Origin: Moorena sp. SIO3I8 | Lineage (GTDB): Bacteria; Cyanobacteriota; Cyanobacteriia; Cyanobacteriales; Coleofasciculaceae | Length of the DNA stretch: 64,000 nucleotides | Assembly: GCF_010692325.1 (NCBI RefSeq) | Contig: NZ_JAAHHW010000003.1 | Coordinates: 144,132 to 208,131, forward strand | Direction: 5' to 3' | Part shown: positions 18,503-27,936 of the stretch, one piece after another | Numbering within the stretch: position 1 is the stretch's first letter | Layout of the letters: every line of letters starts with the position of its first letter | Notes under the pieces: model-generated | The model's input: only the letters and a program-made list of their open reading frames with translations | The model's database searches: none | What the model was told of the DNA's origin: nothing | Translations under genes and position numbers: made by a program

Positions 18503-20590
18503 ATGAAAGACCTCACTGCTTATCGAAATATCGGTATCTTTGCTCACGTGGACGCAGGCAAGACAACTACAACAGAGAGGATACTAAAACTTACCGGGAA
18601 AATCCACAAAATTGGTGAGGTTCACGAAGGTGCAGCTACAACGGACTTTATGGAACAGGAACAAGAGCGCGGTATTACTATTCAGTCTGCCGCCACCAGT
18701 TGTTTCTGGAAAGACCACCAACTCAACATTATTGATACTCCAGGTCACGTAGACTTTACCATTGAGGTTTATCGTTCTCTGAAGGTTCTTGACGGTGGCG
18801 TTGGTGTTTTCTGTGGCTCAGGTGGTGTAGAACCCCAGTCAGAAACTAACTGGCGCTACGCCAATGATTCAAAAGTTGCTCGGATTATCTACGTAAACAA
18901 ACTTGACCGTCTCGGGGCTGATTTCTACCGAGTGGTTAAGCAGGTAGAAGATGTCCTTGGTGCTAAGCCTCTGGTAATGGTACTGCCGATCGGAACTGAG
19001 AACGATTTTGTGGGTTTAGTGGATTTGCTAACCCGTAAGGCATGGGTATGGGATGAGTCTGGGGATCCCATGAACTATGAGATTCAAGATGTTCCCGCCG
19101 ACATGGTTGATGATGTGGAAACCTACCGCGAGCAGTTAATTGAAATGGCTGTGGAGCAGGATGACGAGGTGATGGAACAGTATCTAGAAGGGGAAGAACC
19201 AGATATCGAAAGCCTTAAGCGTTGCATTCGCAAGGGAACTCGTGAGCTGGCTTTCTTCCCTACCTACTGCGGTTCATCCTTCAAGAATAAGGGAGTGCAG
19301 TTGGTACTTGATGCTGTAGTTGACTACCTGCCGAATCCAACTGAAGTCAAACCCCAGCCAGAAATCGATTTAGAAGGTAACGAAACCGGTACACTTGCCT
19401 ATGTTGACCCAGAAAAACCTTTGCGTGCCTTGGCGTTTAAGATCATGGATGACCGCTTTGGTGCTCTGACCTTTACCCGTATTTACTCAGGAACCTTATC
19501 CAAGGGTGACACAGTACTTAATACCTTCACCGGTAAAACTGAGCGTATTGGTCGTTTGGTAGAAATGCATGCGGATTCCAGGGAAGAAATTAACTCTGCC
19601 CAGGCAGGTGATATTGTTGCCATCGTTGGGATGAAAAATGTCCAGACTGGGCATACCCTCTGTGACCCGAAAAATCCTGCTACTCTTGAGCCGATGGTCT
19701 TCCCAGACCCCGTGATTTCCATTGCGATCGCACCTAAGAAAAAAGGTTCGTCTGAGAAAATGGGCATTGCCCTAAGCAAGATGGTTCAGGAAGACCCATC
19801 TTTCCACGTTGAAACTGACCAGGAAAGTGGCGAAACGATCATTAAGGGCATGGGTGAGCTGCACCTAGACATTAAGGTTGATATCCTGAAACGGACTCAT
19901 GGCGTTGAGGTGGAGGTAGGTAAGCCCCAGGTGGCATACCGTGAATCCATTACTAAGCGCATCGAAGACAGCTATACCCACAAGAAGCAGTCTGGTGGTT
20001 CTGGTCAATATGGTAAAATCGATTACGTTATTGAACCTGGTGAAACCGGTACTGGCTTCCAGTTTGAGTCCAAGGTCACTGGTGGTAATGTCCCCAGAGA
20101 ATTTTGGCCTGCTGTGCAAAAGGGCTTTGAAAGCAGTATTCAAAAGGGTCTGTTGGCTGGATTCCCTTGTGTGGACTTCAAGGTTACCTTGACTGATGGT
20201 GCTTACCACCCCGTAGACTCATCGGCTATAGCCTTTGAAATTGCGGCCAGGGCTGCTTATCGGCAATCCTTTGGCAAGGCTTCACCTCAATTGTTAGAGC
20301 CAATTATGAAAGTGGATGTATTCACACCAGAAGATTACATGGGGGATGTAATTGGTGACCTCAATCGCCGCCGTGGGATGATTAAGTCTCAGGAGAAAAC
20401 TCTTACTGGTGCTCGCATTAAGGCAGATGCACCCTTGAGTGAGATGTTTGGCTATATTGGTGACCTGCGTACTATGACATCCGGTCGTGGTCAGTTCTCA
20501 ATGGAGTTCTCCCACTACGCCCCTTGCCCAAATAATGTGGCAGAAGAGGTGATTAAAGAAGTGAAGGAACGCGAGGAAGCCGCTAAATAA
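18503..20590 (+). CDS. Elongation factor G paralogue (EF-G2/FusB type)
   Basis: GTPase that in the canonical family drives ribosomal translocation. 695 residues, five-domain length. G1 AHVDAGKT (14-21), G3 DTPGH (78-82) and G4 NKLD (132-135) are intact. The line [18 protein letters not shown] differs from typical housekeeping EF-G (VFCSVGGVQPQSE) and resembles the second EF-G paralogue (FusB-like) I know from gammaproteobacteria. It is not beside rpsL, rpsG or tuf, so it is probably the extra copy. Whether it works in elongation, recycling or stress cannot be told from sequence. Confidence 0.88.
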   Translation: MKDLTAYRNIGIFAHVDAGKTTTTERILKLTGKIHKIGEVHEGAATTDFMEQEQERGITIQSAATSCFWKDHQLNIIDTPGHVDFTIEVYRSLKVLDGGVGVFCGSGGVEPQSETNWRYANDSKVARIIYVNKLDRLGADFYRVVKQVEDVLGAKPLVMVLPIGTENDFVGLVDLLTRKAWVWDESGDPMNYEIQDVPADMVDDVETYREQLIEMAVEQDDEVMEQYLEGEEPDIESLKRCIRKGTRELAFFPTYCGSSFKNKGVQLVLDAVVDYLPNPTEVKPQPEIDLEGNETGTLAYVDPEKPLRALAFKIMDDRFGALTFTRIYSGTLSKGDTVLNTFTGKTERIGRLVEMHADSREEINSAQAGDIVAIVGMKNVQTGHTLCDPKNPATLEPMVFPDPVISIAIAPKKKGSSEKMGIALSKMVQEDPSFHVETDQESGETIIKGMGELHLDIKVDILKRTHGVEVEVGKPQVAYRESITKRIEDSYTHKKQSGGSGQYGKIDYVIEPGETGTGFQFESKVTGGNVPREFWPAVQKGFESSIQKGLLAGFPCVDFKVTLTDGAYHPVDSSAIAFEIAARAAYRQSFGKASPQLLEPIMKVDVFTPEDYMGDVIGDLNRRRGMIKSQEKTLTGARIKADAPLSEMFGYIGDLRTMTSGRGQFSMEFSHYAPCPNNVAEEVIKEVKEREEAAK

Positions 20591-20608
20591 TCTTTTGATT
20601 TAACCAGA

Positions 20609-20639
20609 GTTCCTGGCTGGTTTTGGACTGGCCAGGAAC
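20609..20639. terminator. Hairpin between convergent EF-G2 and GH9 genes
   Basis: Perfect 9-bp stem GTTCCTGGC/GCCAGGAAC with a 13-base loop, 18 bp after the EF-G2 stop and 16 bp before the opposing gene's stop. There is no clear T-run on either side, so termination is probable by position rather than by a full intrinsic signature. Confidence 0.6.
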
Positions 20640-20655
20640 ATCATGTTATCAATGA

Positions 20656-22392
20656 TTAAGTCTGTGCCATCACCATGCCCATCAAGGCAATCACCGAAGC
20701 ATTGTTATCAATAGCATATTCATTAGTAGCCCAAGACCGCTCATCATCCACATAACTCAACATTCCCAACCCTTTAGGCGCAATCCCATCCTGGGCATCA
20801 GTATTAGGACCCCCTACCATCAGACCAGGGATGACAATTTTTTTAGCTCGGGAAATCCGGTGATGAACATTACGCACCGAGTTGCTACCAACACCGGTAA
20901 TAAAGCAAAGATTAAAATGATTCCGCCCCAGCAAATAATCTAACTGCTCAACAGCTGCCTTATAGTAGCCTCGATTCCCAGTGATGCGGTAGGCATAGAG
21001 TAGGGTAATTCCTTCTTCAGCTACCTTGTGATTAGATGCCCAATGGAATTTATCAATAGCTAAACGGTAGCCACTACGGTTAATCTTTTCCATCAGACTA
21101 TCCGCCCTTCTCATCAGCCTAGCTGTGATTTCTAATTTCAGTTTGTCTGACCCCTTCCTTTGTTTCTGCACCAAATAGTTAACCATTGCTAGAGGAGAGG
21201 GATCTTTCCAACCAAACTCACCATAGTCGAAGGCGGTGATAGTTTTAGCTAAGTATTTCTCGTAGCTAGTCTTCCCTGTAGTAATATACAGTTCTACGGC
21301 TGCCCAGAAGCGGTCATCTTGATCTGTTTTTAAGGATTCTTGCTGATCCCACTCTCCAAAAAGATACTTACCTGAACCGGTGTCATCTCCTTCTTGCCAA
21401 TCCACCTTCATAGATCGCTGTTTTCGGAGAAACCCCCAGGCTTTCTGTGCCGCTTGTAAGTAGGTTTGAGCCTGTTGCTTGTCAAAGGGAGTATAAACTC
21501 TAGCAGCCATTGCCATTACTGCTGCAAACTTGCCAGTCTCAGGTGTCGAAATCCCAAAAATGTACCGTGCTTGAGTATCTTGATTGGGTAGAATTTCCCC
21601 TGGCCAATTCTTTCCTGACAACTTGCGGTAGACAGCACCATCCTCCCGCTGCATCTTCAACAGCCAATCTAATCCTACTTTGACCTCATCGAGTAGATCA
21701 GGTCTACCATTGCCGCTTTCTGGTATAGTTAATTGGTTGTCCCTAAATAATTTAGGATATTGCTCGTACAAGTTTAACAACCGTCCGATGGTGACTGTCA
21801 TTGGCGCAACATATTTAGCAAAATCCCCAGAATTATGCCAGCCACCTTGGGCAGATTTGAAGTCACCAGCTTTATGAAACTCATCGTTGTGGGCAATAAT
21901 CCCATCTTTGAGATGGCAGGGGGGATGTTTTACTCCAGATACTGAATCATTTACAGCAACACCGCACCGTTGCAAATAGTATGACCGGAGTAGCTTTGTA
22001 AAGGTATCCTTATAGATTTGCTTACCAATGCCAAACGGATAAGACTGACTATAGCCGTATTTGAGGTAATAGCTACCTGATTTATCGAATTTAGTAAAAT
22101 CAATAACTCTAATTTTATCATTACTGGCTTTATCGCTTACAGAATTTCCCAGGTTGGTCACAAAAACCGTTTTGTGAGTGATTAAATCAACCAGTTCAAC
22201 CTGCTTCTTTTCCGAATTGGGGGCATTGATTAAGAAAGCCAACTTAGGCCCAGTTGGGTAATAGCCTATTTGATTGATAACAATTTTTCCTCTAGCTGCT
22301 GGATTATAGGGTTGAGCATTAAGCTTGGAAAAAAATCCATAAGCGATCGCACTAATCCAGCCAATAATAAAAAATCTTCTATCTATGTTCAT
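20656..22392 (-). CDS. Glycoside hydrolase family 9 (endoglucanase-like)
   Basis: 578-residue exported beta-1,4-glucanase-type enzyme. The N-terminus NIDRRFFIIGWISAIAYGF is a signal or anchor, possibly Tat (paired Arg). An Ig-like CelD-N domain (about 35-120) precedes the alpha/alpha-barrel. Family landmarks: GGWHNSGDFAKY (183-194), NVHHRIS (about 507) and the proton donor in SWATNEYAID (E558). The usual DAGD is NSGD here, so the first Asp is replaced by Asn187 while the catalytic base position, Asp190, is kept. Likely acts on cellulose-like glucans, perhaps the cell's own sheath. panB is 30 bp upstream on the same strand. Confidence 0.87.
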   Translation of the reverse strand: MNIDRRFFIIGWISAIAYGFFSKLNAQPYNPAARGKIVINQIGYYPTGPKLAFLINAPNSEKKQVELVDLITHKTVFVTNLGNSVSDKASNDKIRVIDFTKFDKSGSYYLKYGYSQSYPFGIGKQIYKDTFTKLLRSYYLQRCGVAVNDSVSGVKHPPCHLKDGIIAHNDEFHKAGDFKSAQGGWHNSGDFAKYVAPMTVTIGRLLNLYEQYPKLFRDNQLTIPESGNGRPDLLDEVKVGLDWLLKMQREDGAVYRKLSGKNWPGEILPNQDTQARYIFGISTPETGKFAAVMAMAARVYTPFDKQQAQTYLQAAQKAWGFLRKQRSMKVDWQEGDDTGSGKYLFGEWDQQESLKTDQDDRFWAAVELYITTGKTSYEKYLAKTITAFDYGEFGWKDPSPLAMVNYLVQKQRKGSDKLKLEITARLMRRADSLMEKINRSGYRLAIDKFHWASNHKVAEEGITLLYAYRITGNRGYYKAAVEQLDYLLGRNHFNLCFITGVGSNSVRNVHHRISRAKKIVIPGLMVGGPNTDAQDGIAPKGLGMLSYVDDERSWATNEYAIDNNASVIALMGMVMAQT

Positions 22393-22422
22393 CGTGAAGC
22401 TTTTACTTCAATGATATCTTGA

Positions 22423-23211
22423 TTATTGGTCTTTTGGAAATTTTCCAGAACGAACCTCAGTACTAAACTCCTGCACGGCTTGGGTAATTACCTGGCGCAA
22501 ATTAACATAAGACTTAGCAAAGGGTGGCTGGCGCTCGGAAAGTCCTAGTAAATCCGCTGTAACTAACACCTGCCCATCACAGTGGGGTCCGGCTCCAATG
22601 CCAATGGTGGAAATAGTTAATTTTTGTGTAATTGACCTTGCCAAATCGGGGGGAATATGCTCTAAAACGATAGCAAAGGCACCAGCTTGCTCCAATGCGA
22701 TCGCATCCTGCAAAATCCGCTCCCCAGTTTCCGCTGTTTTTCCTTGTTGCCGTAAACCCAGTAGATGAATAGACTGCGGTGTTAAACCTACATGACCCAT
22801 CACCGGAATTCCCACAGCGGTAAGTCTGGCCACAGTTTCAGCCATGGCAGGGTATCCTCCCTCCAACTTCACTGCCACTGCCCCAGTTTCCTTCAAAACT
22901 CGACCGGCAGAGTGGATTGCCTGCTGAGGACTTTCCTGATAACTCAAAAACGGCAAATCACAAACCACTAATGCCCGTTTAACACCGCGACACACCGCTT
23001 TGGCATGGTGAATCATGTCATCAAGGGTCACTGGCAGCGTTGTGGAGTAACCCAGCGTAACCATTGCTAGAGAATCCCCGACCATGATTATGTCTACTCC
23101 CGCTTCATCCAACAGCTGAGCGATCGCATAATCCGCAGCAGTCAGCACCACAATCTGGCGCTCCTGTTGTTTCCATTGATTCAACTGCTTGATAGTAACT
23201 GCCATAACCAA
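22423..23211 (-). CDS. panB: 3-methyl-2-oxobutanoate hydroxymethyltransferase
   Basis: First committed step of pantothenate synthesis: adds a hydroxymethyl group from methylene-tetrahydrofolate to ketoisovalerate. 262 residues, normal length. Motifs: [17 protein letters not shown], the metal site [18 protein letters not shown], and [12 protein letters not shown]. The start could be Met1 or Met3 (MAVTIKQ); both share context. It is followed by the GH9 gene with a 30-bp gap, an arrangement with no evident functional link. Other pan genes are not in the window. Confidence 0.95.
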   Translation of the reverse strand: MVMAVTIKQLNQWKQQERQIVVLTAADYAIAQLLDEAGVDIIMVGDSLAMVTLGYSTTLPVTLDDMIHHAKAVCRGVKRALVVCDLPFLSYQESPQQAIHSAGRVLKETGAVAVKLEGGYPAMAETVARLTAVGIPVMGHVGLTPQSIHLLGLRQQGKTAETGERILQDAIALEQAGAFAIVLEHIPPDLARSITQKLTISTIGIGAGPHCDGQVLVTADLLGLSERQPPFAKSYVNLRQVITQAVQEFSTEVRSGKFPKDQ

Positions 23212-23446
23212 TAAGAGTTTCAGTCAATCCAATTAATAATTCTGAAAGATGCTGATGAAAAAAACTAAACCGAACTATGGAAATCTTTGTAAAGAAGCTT
23301 GAACTACTGACTTCAGTGTAATGTCTCTGTGCAACTGATTTATAACCCATTAACACTATATGGGTTAATCATGGTAATAAAAAAGGTTGAACAATCCTGC
23401 TTGAGTAGGGAATACTAAGAATGAAGCTTCTTCGATCAGGTTCCCT

Positions 23447-24400
23447 ATGTCAGAGCCTCTAATTTCTGCCATCATCTGCACCCACAATCGCGAACAATAT
23501 TTGGGTGCCGCCATTGATAGCTTGCTACAGCAGGATTTTGCCGATTATGAAGTAATTGTGGTCGATAATGCCTCAAGCGATCGCACCCGTAACATAGTTG
23601 ACCAACGCTTGGACAACTCTCGACTAAACTATGTTTATGAACCCGTACTTGGTTTATCCGTGGCTCGTAACACCGGGGCGGCCACTGCCCGTGCTGCTAT
23701 TTTAGCTTATCTGGATGATGATGCGGTTGCCAGTGCCCGTTGGCTTAAGACAATTTACGAAGCTTATCAAAGCAACGAGAAACTAGCAATTGCTGGTGGT
23801 AAAGTTACCCTATTGTGGCCAGATGGCATTACCTCTCCCTCCTGGTTGTCACCAGACCTAGCCGGAAATTTGGGAGCTTATGACCTAGGCGAAACCGTAA
23901 TTGAGATCCAAAATCCTGGTTTGACTCCCAGAGGTTTAAATTACTCGATCAGGCGGACTTTCCTGGATAAAATCGGTGGTTTTGATGTCAATTTAGGTCG
24001 TGTGGGGAAAAATTTGTTATCTAATGAAGAGTTACATATGACAGAATTAGCTCTCCAGGATGGTTGGCATGTTGCTTATCTACCTGATGCTCTAGTGGCT
24101 CACAATGTTGCCCCAGAACGAATCAATAAACGTTGGTTTTTGAATCGTGGTTGGTGGCAAGGTATTAGCGAGTGTTACCGGGAACAATTGGTTGGTCGTG
24201 CTGGTACTGCCCAATTGTTACGGGGAGGTGAACGAATGATGCGAGGAATCTACAAATCCTTGAAGCACTTCCGCAATCCAGCTCTGCGCTTTGATAATTT
24301 GGTTTATGCCTATGGTCAAATCGGTTATCTGAGTGCAGTAATTAAAGGAATGCTACAAAGGAGCAACTCCTCTGTATCCCACAACCAGTCCAGTAATTAA
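23447..24400 (+). CDS. Family 2 glycosyltransferase (exopolysaccharide type)
   Basis: 317-residue GT-A glycosyltransferase. ISAIICTHNREQYLG and VDNASSDRT form the nucleotide-sugar site, and LDDDAV (about 91-96) is the metal-binding DxD. The C-terminal part (RWFLNRGWWQGISECYRE) is amphipathic, suggesting membrane association without a clear transmembrane helix. With the next glycosyltransferase and the acetyltransferase it forms a likely surface-polysaccharide cluster; cyanobacterial HpsE-type enzymes of hormogonium polysaccharide are possible relatives, but I cannot confirm that. Sugar specificity is unknown. Confidence 0.88.
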   Translation: MSEPLISAIICTHNREQYLGAAIDSLLQQDFADYEVIVVDNASSDRTRNIVDQRLDNSRLNYVYEPVLGLSVARNTGAATARAAILAYLDDDAVASARWLKTIYEAYQSNEKLAIAGGKVTLLWPDGITSPSWLSPDLAGNLGAYDLGETVIEIQNPGLTPRGLNYSIRRTFLDKIGGFDVNLGRVGKNLLSNEELHMTELALQDGWHVAYLPDALVAHNVAPERINKRWFLNRGWWQGISECYREQLVGRAGTAQLLRGGERMMRGIYKSLKHFRNPALRFDNLVYAYGQIGYLSAVIKGMLQRSNSSVSHNQSSN

Positions 24401-24464
24401 TGAGACTGGATAAGAGGTAATCTTATATTATATAGCAATCCGTGTAGGAATTGAGAGAATGTTT

Positions 24465-24528
24465 GTTCCCTGTTCCCTACTCCCTGCTCCCTGCTCCCTG
24501 TTCCCTGTTCCCTGTTCCCTGTTCCCTT
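24465..24528. repeat. CCCTGTT/CCCTGCT heptad array
   Basis: About nine 7-bp units (TTCCCTG, CTCCCTG), the reverse complement of the GGGANCA arrays elsewhere, in the spacer between the two glycosyltransferases. Confidence 0.9.
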
Positions 24529-24668
24529 TGCTATAGCACAGATACTTTTGGTTGATTGTTGACTGTTCAATGTTTACTGATAAGCCTTAATTTTAGTTAA
24601 GGTTTGCTGTTAGTTATTATTGGCCAATAGACTTTTAATAAAACTTCCACAATTGCAGGTGTTTAATT

Positions 24669-25622
24669 ATGAAATCCCCTAACACTAAACTTCCGGTATC
24701 AGTTATAATTCCAGCCAAAAATGAAGAGGCTAATTTACCAGCTTGTCTTGAGAGTGTTAATAGAGCAGATGAAGTTTTTGTTGTCGATTCCCAAAGCAGC
24801 GATCGCTCCATTGAAATTGTCGAAGAATACGGTGCCAACATAGTTCAATTCTATTTTGATGGGTTTTGGCCCAAAAAGAAAAACTGGAGCTTAGAAAATA
24901 TTGAATTCCGTAATGAATGGGTATTAATTGTTGATTGTGACGAACGCATTACTCCAGAACTTTGGGATGAGATTGCTGTGGCAATCGAAAATCATGATTA
25001 TAACGGCTACTATATCAATCGTAAAGTATTCTTCCTAGGACAATGGATTCGTTTTGGTGGCAAATATCCAGACTGGAATCTACGGTTGTTTAAACACGAA
25101 AAAGGTCGCTACGAAAACCTGAAAACGGAAGGAATTCCCAATACTGGAGACAACGAAGTGCATGAACACGTTGTCTTAGAAGGCAAAGCTGGCTATCTTC
25201 AAAATGATATGCTGCACATCGACTTTAAGGACATTTACCATTGGCTAGAACGGCACAATCGCTACTCTAATTGGGAAGCTCGTGTCTATCTGAATATACT
25301 AACAGGTAAAGATGACTCTGGCACCATCGGGGGAAATTTGTTTGGAGACGCAGTGCAGCGTAAGCGGTTTCTGAAAAAAATCTGGGTTCGACTACCGTTT
25401 AAACCAATACTGCGGTTTATTTTGTTTTACTTTATACAGCTGGGCTTTTTAGATGGAAAAGCTGGGTACATTTATGGACGCCTGTTGAGTCAGTATGAGT
25501 ATCAAATTGGTGTCAAACTCTATGAGTTACAAAAGTTTAGCGGTAAGCTGAATGTAGAAAAAACTGAACCAGTACAGACACCAGTAACGCCAAAGCCATC
25601 AGTTGTCTCTACAAATACCTGA
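24669..25622 (+). CDS. Family 2 glycosyltransferase (WaaE/KdtX-like)
   Basis: 317 residues. SVIIPAKNEEANLPACLES and VDSQSSDRS mark the GT-A fold, with VDCDERIT (about 95-102) as the DxD region. The central stretch GGKYPDWNLRLFKHEKGRY resembles the LPS-core WaaE/KdtX group. RFILFYFIQLGFLDGKAGYIYG near residue 255 is hydrophobic and probably membrane-associated. The Pro/Thr-rich tail is disordered. Same direction as the upstream glycosyltransferase but separated by a repeat array, so it may have its own promoter. Confidence 0.87.
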   Translation: MKSPNTKLPVSVIIPAKNEEANLPACLESVNRADEVFVVDSQSSDRSIEIVEEYGANIVQFYFDGFWPKKKNWSLENIEFRNEWVLIVDCDERITPELWDEIAVAIENHDYNGYYINRKVFFLGQWIRFGGKYPDWNLRLFKHEKGRYENLKTEGIPNTGDNEVHEHVVLEGKAGYLQNDMLHIDFKDIYHWLERHNRYSNWEARVYLNILTGKDDSGTIGGNLFGDAVQRKRFLKKIWVRLPFKPILRFILFYFIQLGFLDGKAGYIYGRLLSQYEYQIGVKLYELQKFSGKLNVEKTEPVQTPVTPKPSVVSTNT

Positions 25623-26019
25623 GACTCCATTTTGAATTAAGAATGTAGAATTAAGAATTAAGAATTCAGAATTAAGAATGTAGAATTGAGAATTAAGAAT
25701 TGAGAATGTAGAATTGAGAATTGAGAATGTAGAATTAAGAATGTAGAATTGAGAATTATACATTCTGCATTCTAAGCACCTACACAGAATTAATTACCGA
25801 ATCGCCATCTCTGTAACCTTTACATTGTAAGGCTTTGAGTTTTATGAAATGTGTAATTAATTTTGTGTACCTCCTTACATTCGGCCTTATAAATTCTGCC
25901 TGCCTTCTAAATTCTGGCTACCTTATAAATTCTGCCTGCCTTCTAAATTCTAAATTCTAAATTCTAAATTCTAAATTCTAAATTCTAAATTCTAAATTCT
26001 TCATTCTTAATTCTTCATT
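25623..26019. repeat. AGAATTA / AAATTCT heptad arrays, facing each other
   Basis: This 397-bp spacer has no gene. 25636-25757 is a mixed AGAATTA/AGAATTG/AGAATGT array. 25905-26010 is a TAAATTC/TAAATTCT array, approximately the inverse complement, so the two could pair into a long hairpin. The unique middle part reads TAATTACCGAATCGCC and is AT-rich. Confidence 0.85.
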
Positions 26020-26628
26020 ATGACTAATGACTTAAGTAAACTACCAGCGTTAGATTTAGAACCCTTAGTGGATTTACGCCAGTACGACCAATCTTGGTTT
26101 GACCGAGGACGTCCGGGCTGGTTCATCTTACTCTGGTGGTTAGTGCAAGCGATCGCATTTCCCTTAAGTCCTCATAACTTCAATGGCTTCCGCCGATGGC
26201 TGCTACAACTATTTGGAGCCAAGATTGGTACTAATGTCATCATTCGACCCACTGCTCGTTTTACTTACCCGTGGAAAGTAGAAGTTGGTGAGTACAGTTG
26301 GATTGGGGATGATGTGGTTTTCTACAGCTTGGATAGGATTCGCATTGGTAGTCATTGCGTGATTTCTCAAAAATGTTACCTCTGTACTGGTAGCCACGAT
26401 ATGAAAGACCCAGCCTTTGGTTTAATCACATCTGAGATTAATATTGGTAACGGAGCCTGGATTGCCGCCGATTGCTTTGTTGCTCCCGGTGTCCACATTG
26501 GAGCTAATGCCGTAATTGGTGCTCGCAGCACTGTTTTTAGTAATATCCCAGAGCAGCAAGTATGCTGGGGAATACCAGCACGTCCCCGCTATCGACGGGA
26601 AATCCAGGAAATAGGGAATAGGGAGTAG
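26020..26628 (+). CDS. WcaF-like hexapeptide acetyltransferase
   Basis: 202-residue left-handed beta-helix O-acetyltransferase of the colanic-acid WcaF/NodL kind, expected to acetylate exopolysaccharide sugars. An N-terminal hydrophobic stretch (WFILLWWLVQAIAFPL) precedes hexapeptide turns (IGTNVIIRPTARF, IGDDVVFY, IGANAVIGARSTV). The catalytic His is probably in TGSHDMKDP. Cyanobacterial HpsU is a plausible ortholog (memory only). The stop codon and the last residues (IGNRE) are encoded by the GGGAATA/GGGAGTA array, so the native C-terminus may have been slightly altered. Confidence 0.86.
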   Translation: MTNDLSKLPALDLEPLVDLRQYDQSWFDRGRPGWFILLWWLVQAIAFPLSPHNFNGFRRWLLQLFGAKIGTNVIIRPTARFTYPWKVEVGEYSWIGDDVVFYSLDRIRIGSHCVISQKCYLCTGSHDMKDPAFGLITSEINIGNGAWIAADCFVAPGVHIGANAVIGARSTVFSNIPEQQVCWGIPARPRYRREIQEIGNRE

Positions 26629-26670
26629 GGAGTAGGGAGTAGGGAGTAGGGAGTAGGGAGTAGGGAGTAG
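26600..26670. repeat. GGGAGTA heptad array overlapping a gene end
   Basis: About nine units GGGAATA then GGGAGTA. The first units are translated as the tail of the acetyltransferase and provide its TAG stop at 26626-26628. Confidence 0.92.
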
Positions 26671-26950
26671 CTTACAAGGGTAGGTTTTTTACGGCGAGTA
26701 GGTACTTTAATTACGTATAAATTATCAAAAATATGTATTATATTATACAATTAGTTCCGTGATAATTCTGTCCATCTCCCCATCTCCCCATCTCCCCATC
26801 TCCCCACACTCTTAATCATGGGTATTCAACCGGAGTTGATAATACAAGGGTAAGTTAACCAGATCCGGAAAAATTGTCGATAAGTTTCCGGATTTTCATT
26901 TTGCCAAAAGAAAAAGATAGTGGACCACTTTAAGTCAGGATTCGATAGTC
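26671..26950. other. Intergenic with CATCTCCC array and hairpin
   Basis: No gene. A 9-bp array (CATCTCCCC) lies at about 26772-26810. A perfect 9-bp inverted repeat ATCCGGAAA/TTTCCGGAT with a 13-base loop and a following T-rich run lies at 26863-26893, ahead of the next gene; it could be an attenuator or the end of a transcript from upstream. Confidence 0.55.
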
Positions 26951-27688
26951 ATGGTTCACAAATTCATTTTCCAAGGTTCAGCTTACCTGTTGTCAGCGTC
27001 CGTGATGTGGCAAATGCTTCCCGCAAAAGCCGGAATAGTACCTCGGAAGCATGACAATAGCAATGTTAGCACCTTCGAGATTGCTGGATTATTCGATGAG
27101 CTCCGCCAAATCCGTCGAGATGTTCAAGAGGTAACCAATACCATTCGTGAAGGCAGACGTATAATCCAAGGCACACGCGGAGTGGTTGATGAGTTTGATC
27201 AACTTGGGGACGACCTGAACTCTGGACGAGTGGTAAAGTCTTCTAACAATAATCCCTGTCGCAAAAATGGGTCTCAGAAATCCGTTGCTATCAATGAGCA
27301 GGTGATTTGTACCAAAGACGGAGCCTATGAGTTAAGTCAGGAATTGCGTAAGGTACTGATGATGACACAAACTCGAAACCTCTATATTGATGAGTTTTAC
27401 GGCACGTTTTTGGACAAAGTCTTTAATCGTCCTGTTGAGTTTATGTTCGAGAATAAGGAGGAGATGACTTTAGAGAATCTTACGAAGGTGCTTGCTCTCT
27501 ATGATCAGAAACGGTGGGATTATAGCAAAATCACACAGATTCTTTTCTCTCCCTCTACTAGTAAGGCTACCTTGATGTTTGGAAAACGCACCGAACCGGA
27601 AATTGTATCTGTCCCTGATTCCCTTGGTGAGTTTTCAGATTCCGTATTTAAAATCAAATCTAAGTCTCCTTTCTTGAATCAAGAATAA
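26951..27688 (+). CDS. Exported protein of unknown function
   Basis: 245 residues, family not recognised. The N-terminus (VHKFIFQGSAYLLSASVMWQ, then MLPAKAG) is a probable Sec signal peptide with cleavage after PAKA. A charged helical segment (about 45-90, IRRDVQEVTNTIREGRRI) looks coiled-coil. Two cysteines (about 102 and 119) could form a disulfide, consistent with export. The C-terminal third is alpha/beta with no known motif. It follows the polysaccharide cluster, but a 320-bp repeat spacer argues against co-transcription. Confidence 0.62.
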   Translation: MVHKFIFQGSAYLLSASVMWQMLPAKAGIVPRKHDNSNVSTFEIAGLFDELRQIRRDVQEVTNTIREGRRIIQGTRGVVDEFDQLGDDLNSGRVVKSSNNNPCRKNGSQKSVAINEQVICTKDGAYELSQELRKVLMMTQTRNLYIDEFYGTFLDKVFNRPVEFMFENKEEMTLENLTKVLALYDQKRWDYSKITQILFSPSTSKATLMFGKRTEPEIVSVPDSLGEFSDSVFKIKSKSPFLNQE

Positions 27689-27699
27689 CTTGACACGTA

Positions 27700-27936
27700 A
27701 GCTATCAGCGGTCAGCAGTCAGCCGTCAGCGGTCAGCTTATTTTATTTCGGACTTACGAAATTTAGTGGGTTTTGCCCCCCTAGCCCCCCAATTTTGGGG
27801 GGTAATGATGTCAAAGTCCCCCAGAATTGGGGGATTTAGGGGGCACTTGCCTAAGTCCTGTTATTCAAAAGCTGATAGCTGATAGCTGATAGCTGATAGC
27901 TGATAGCTGATCGCTGATAGCTGATCGCTGATAGCG
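27700..27936. repeat. CAGCGGT / GCTGATA arrays around a CCCCC-rich inverted element
   Basis: 27703-27738 holds CAGCGGT/CAGCCGT heptads. 27775-27843 is a core with two palindromes (CCCCCCAATTTTGGGGGG and CCCCCAGAATTGGGGG), the reverse orientation of the core of MITEs at 36176 and 46109. 27871-27936 is a GCTGATA/GCTGATC array reaching the stop of the next gene. Confidence 0.85.
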
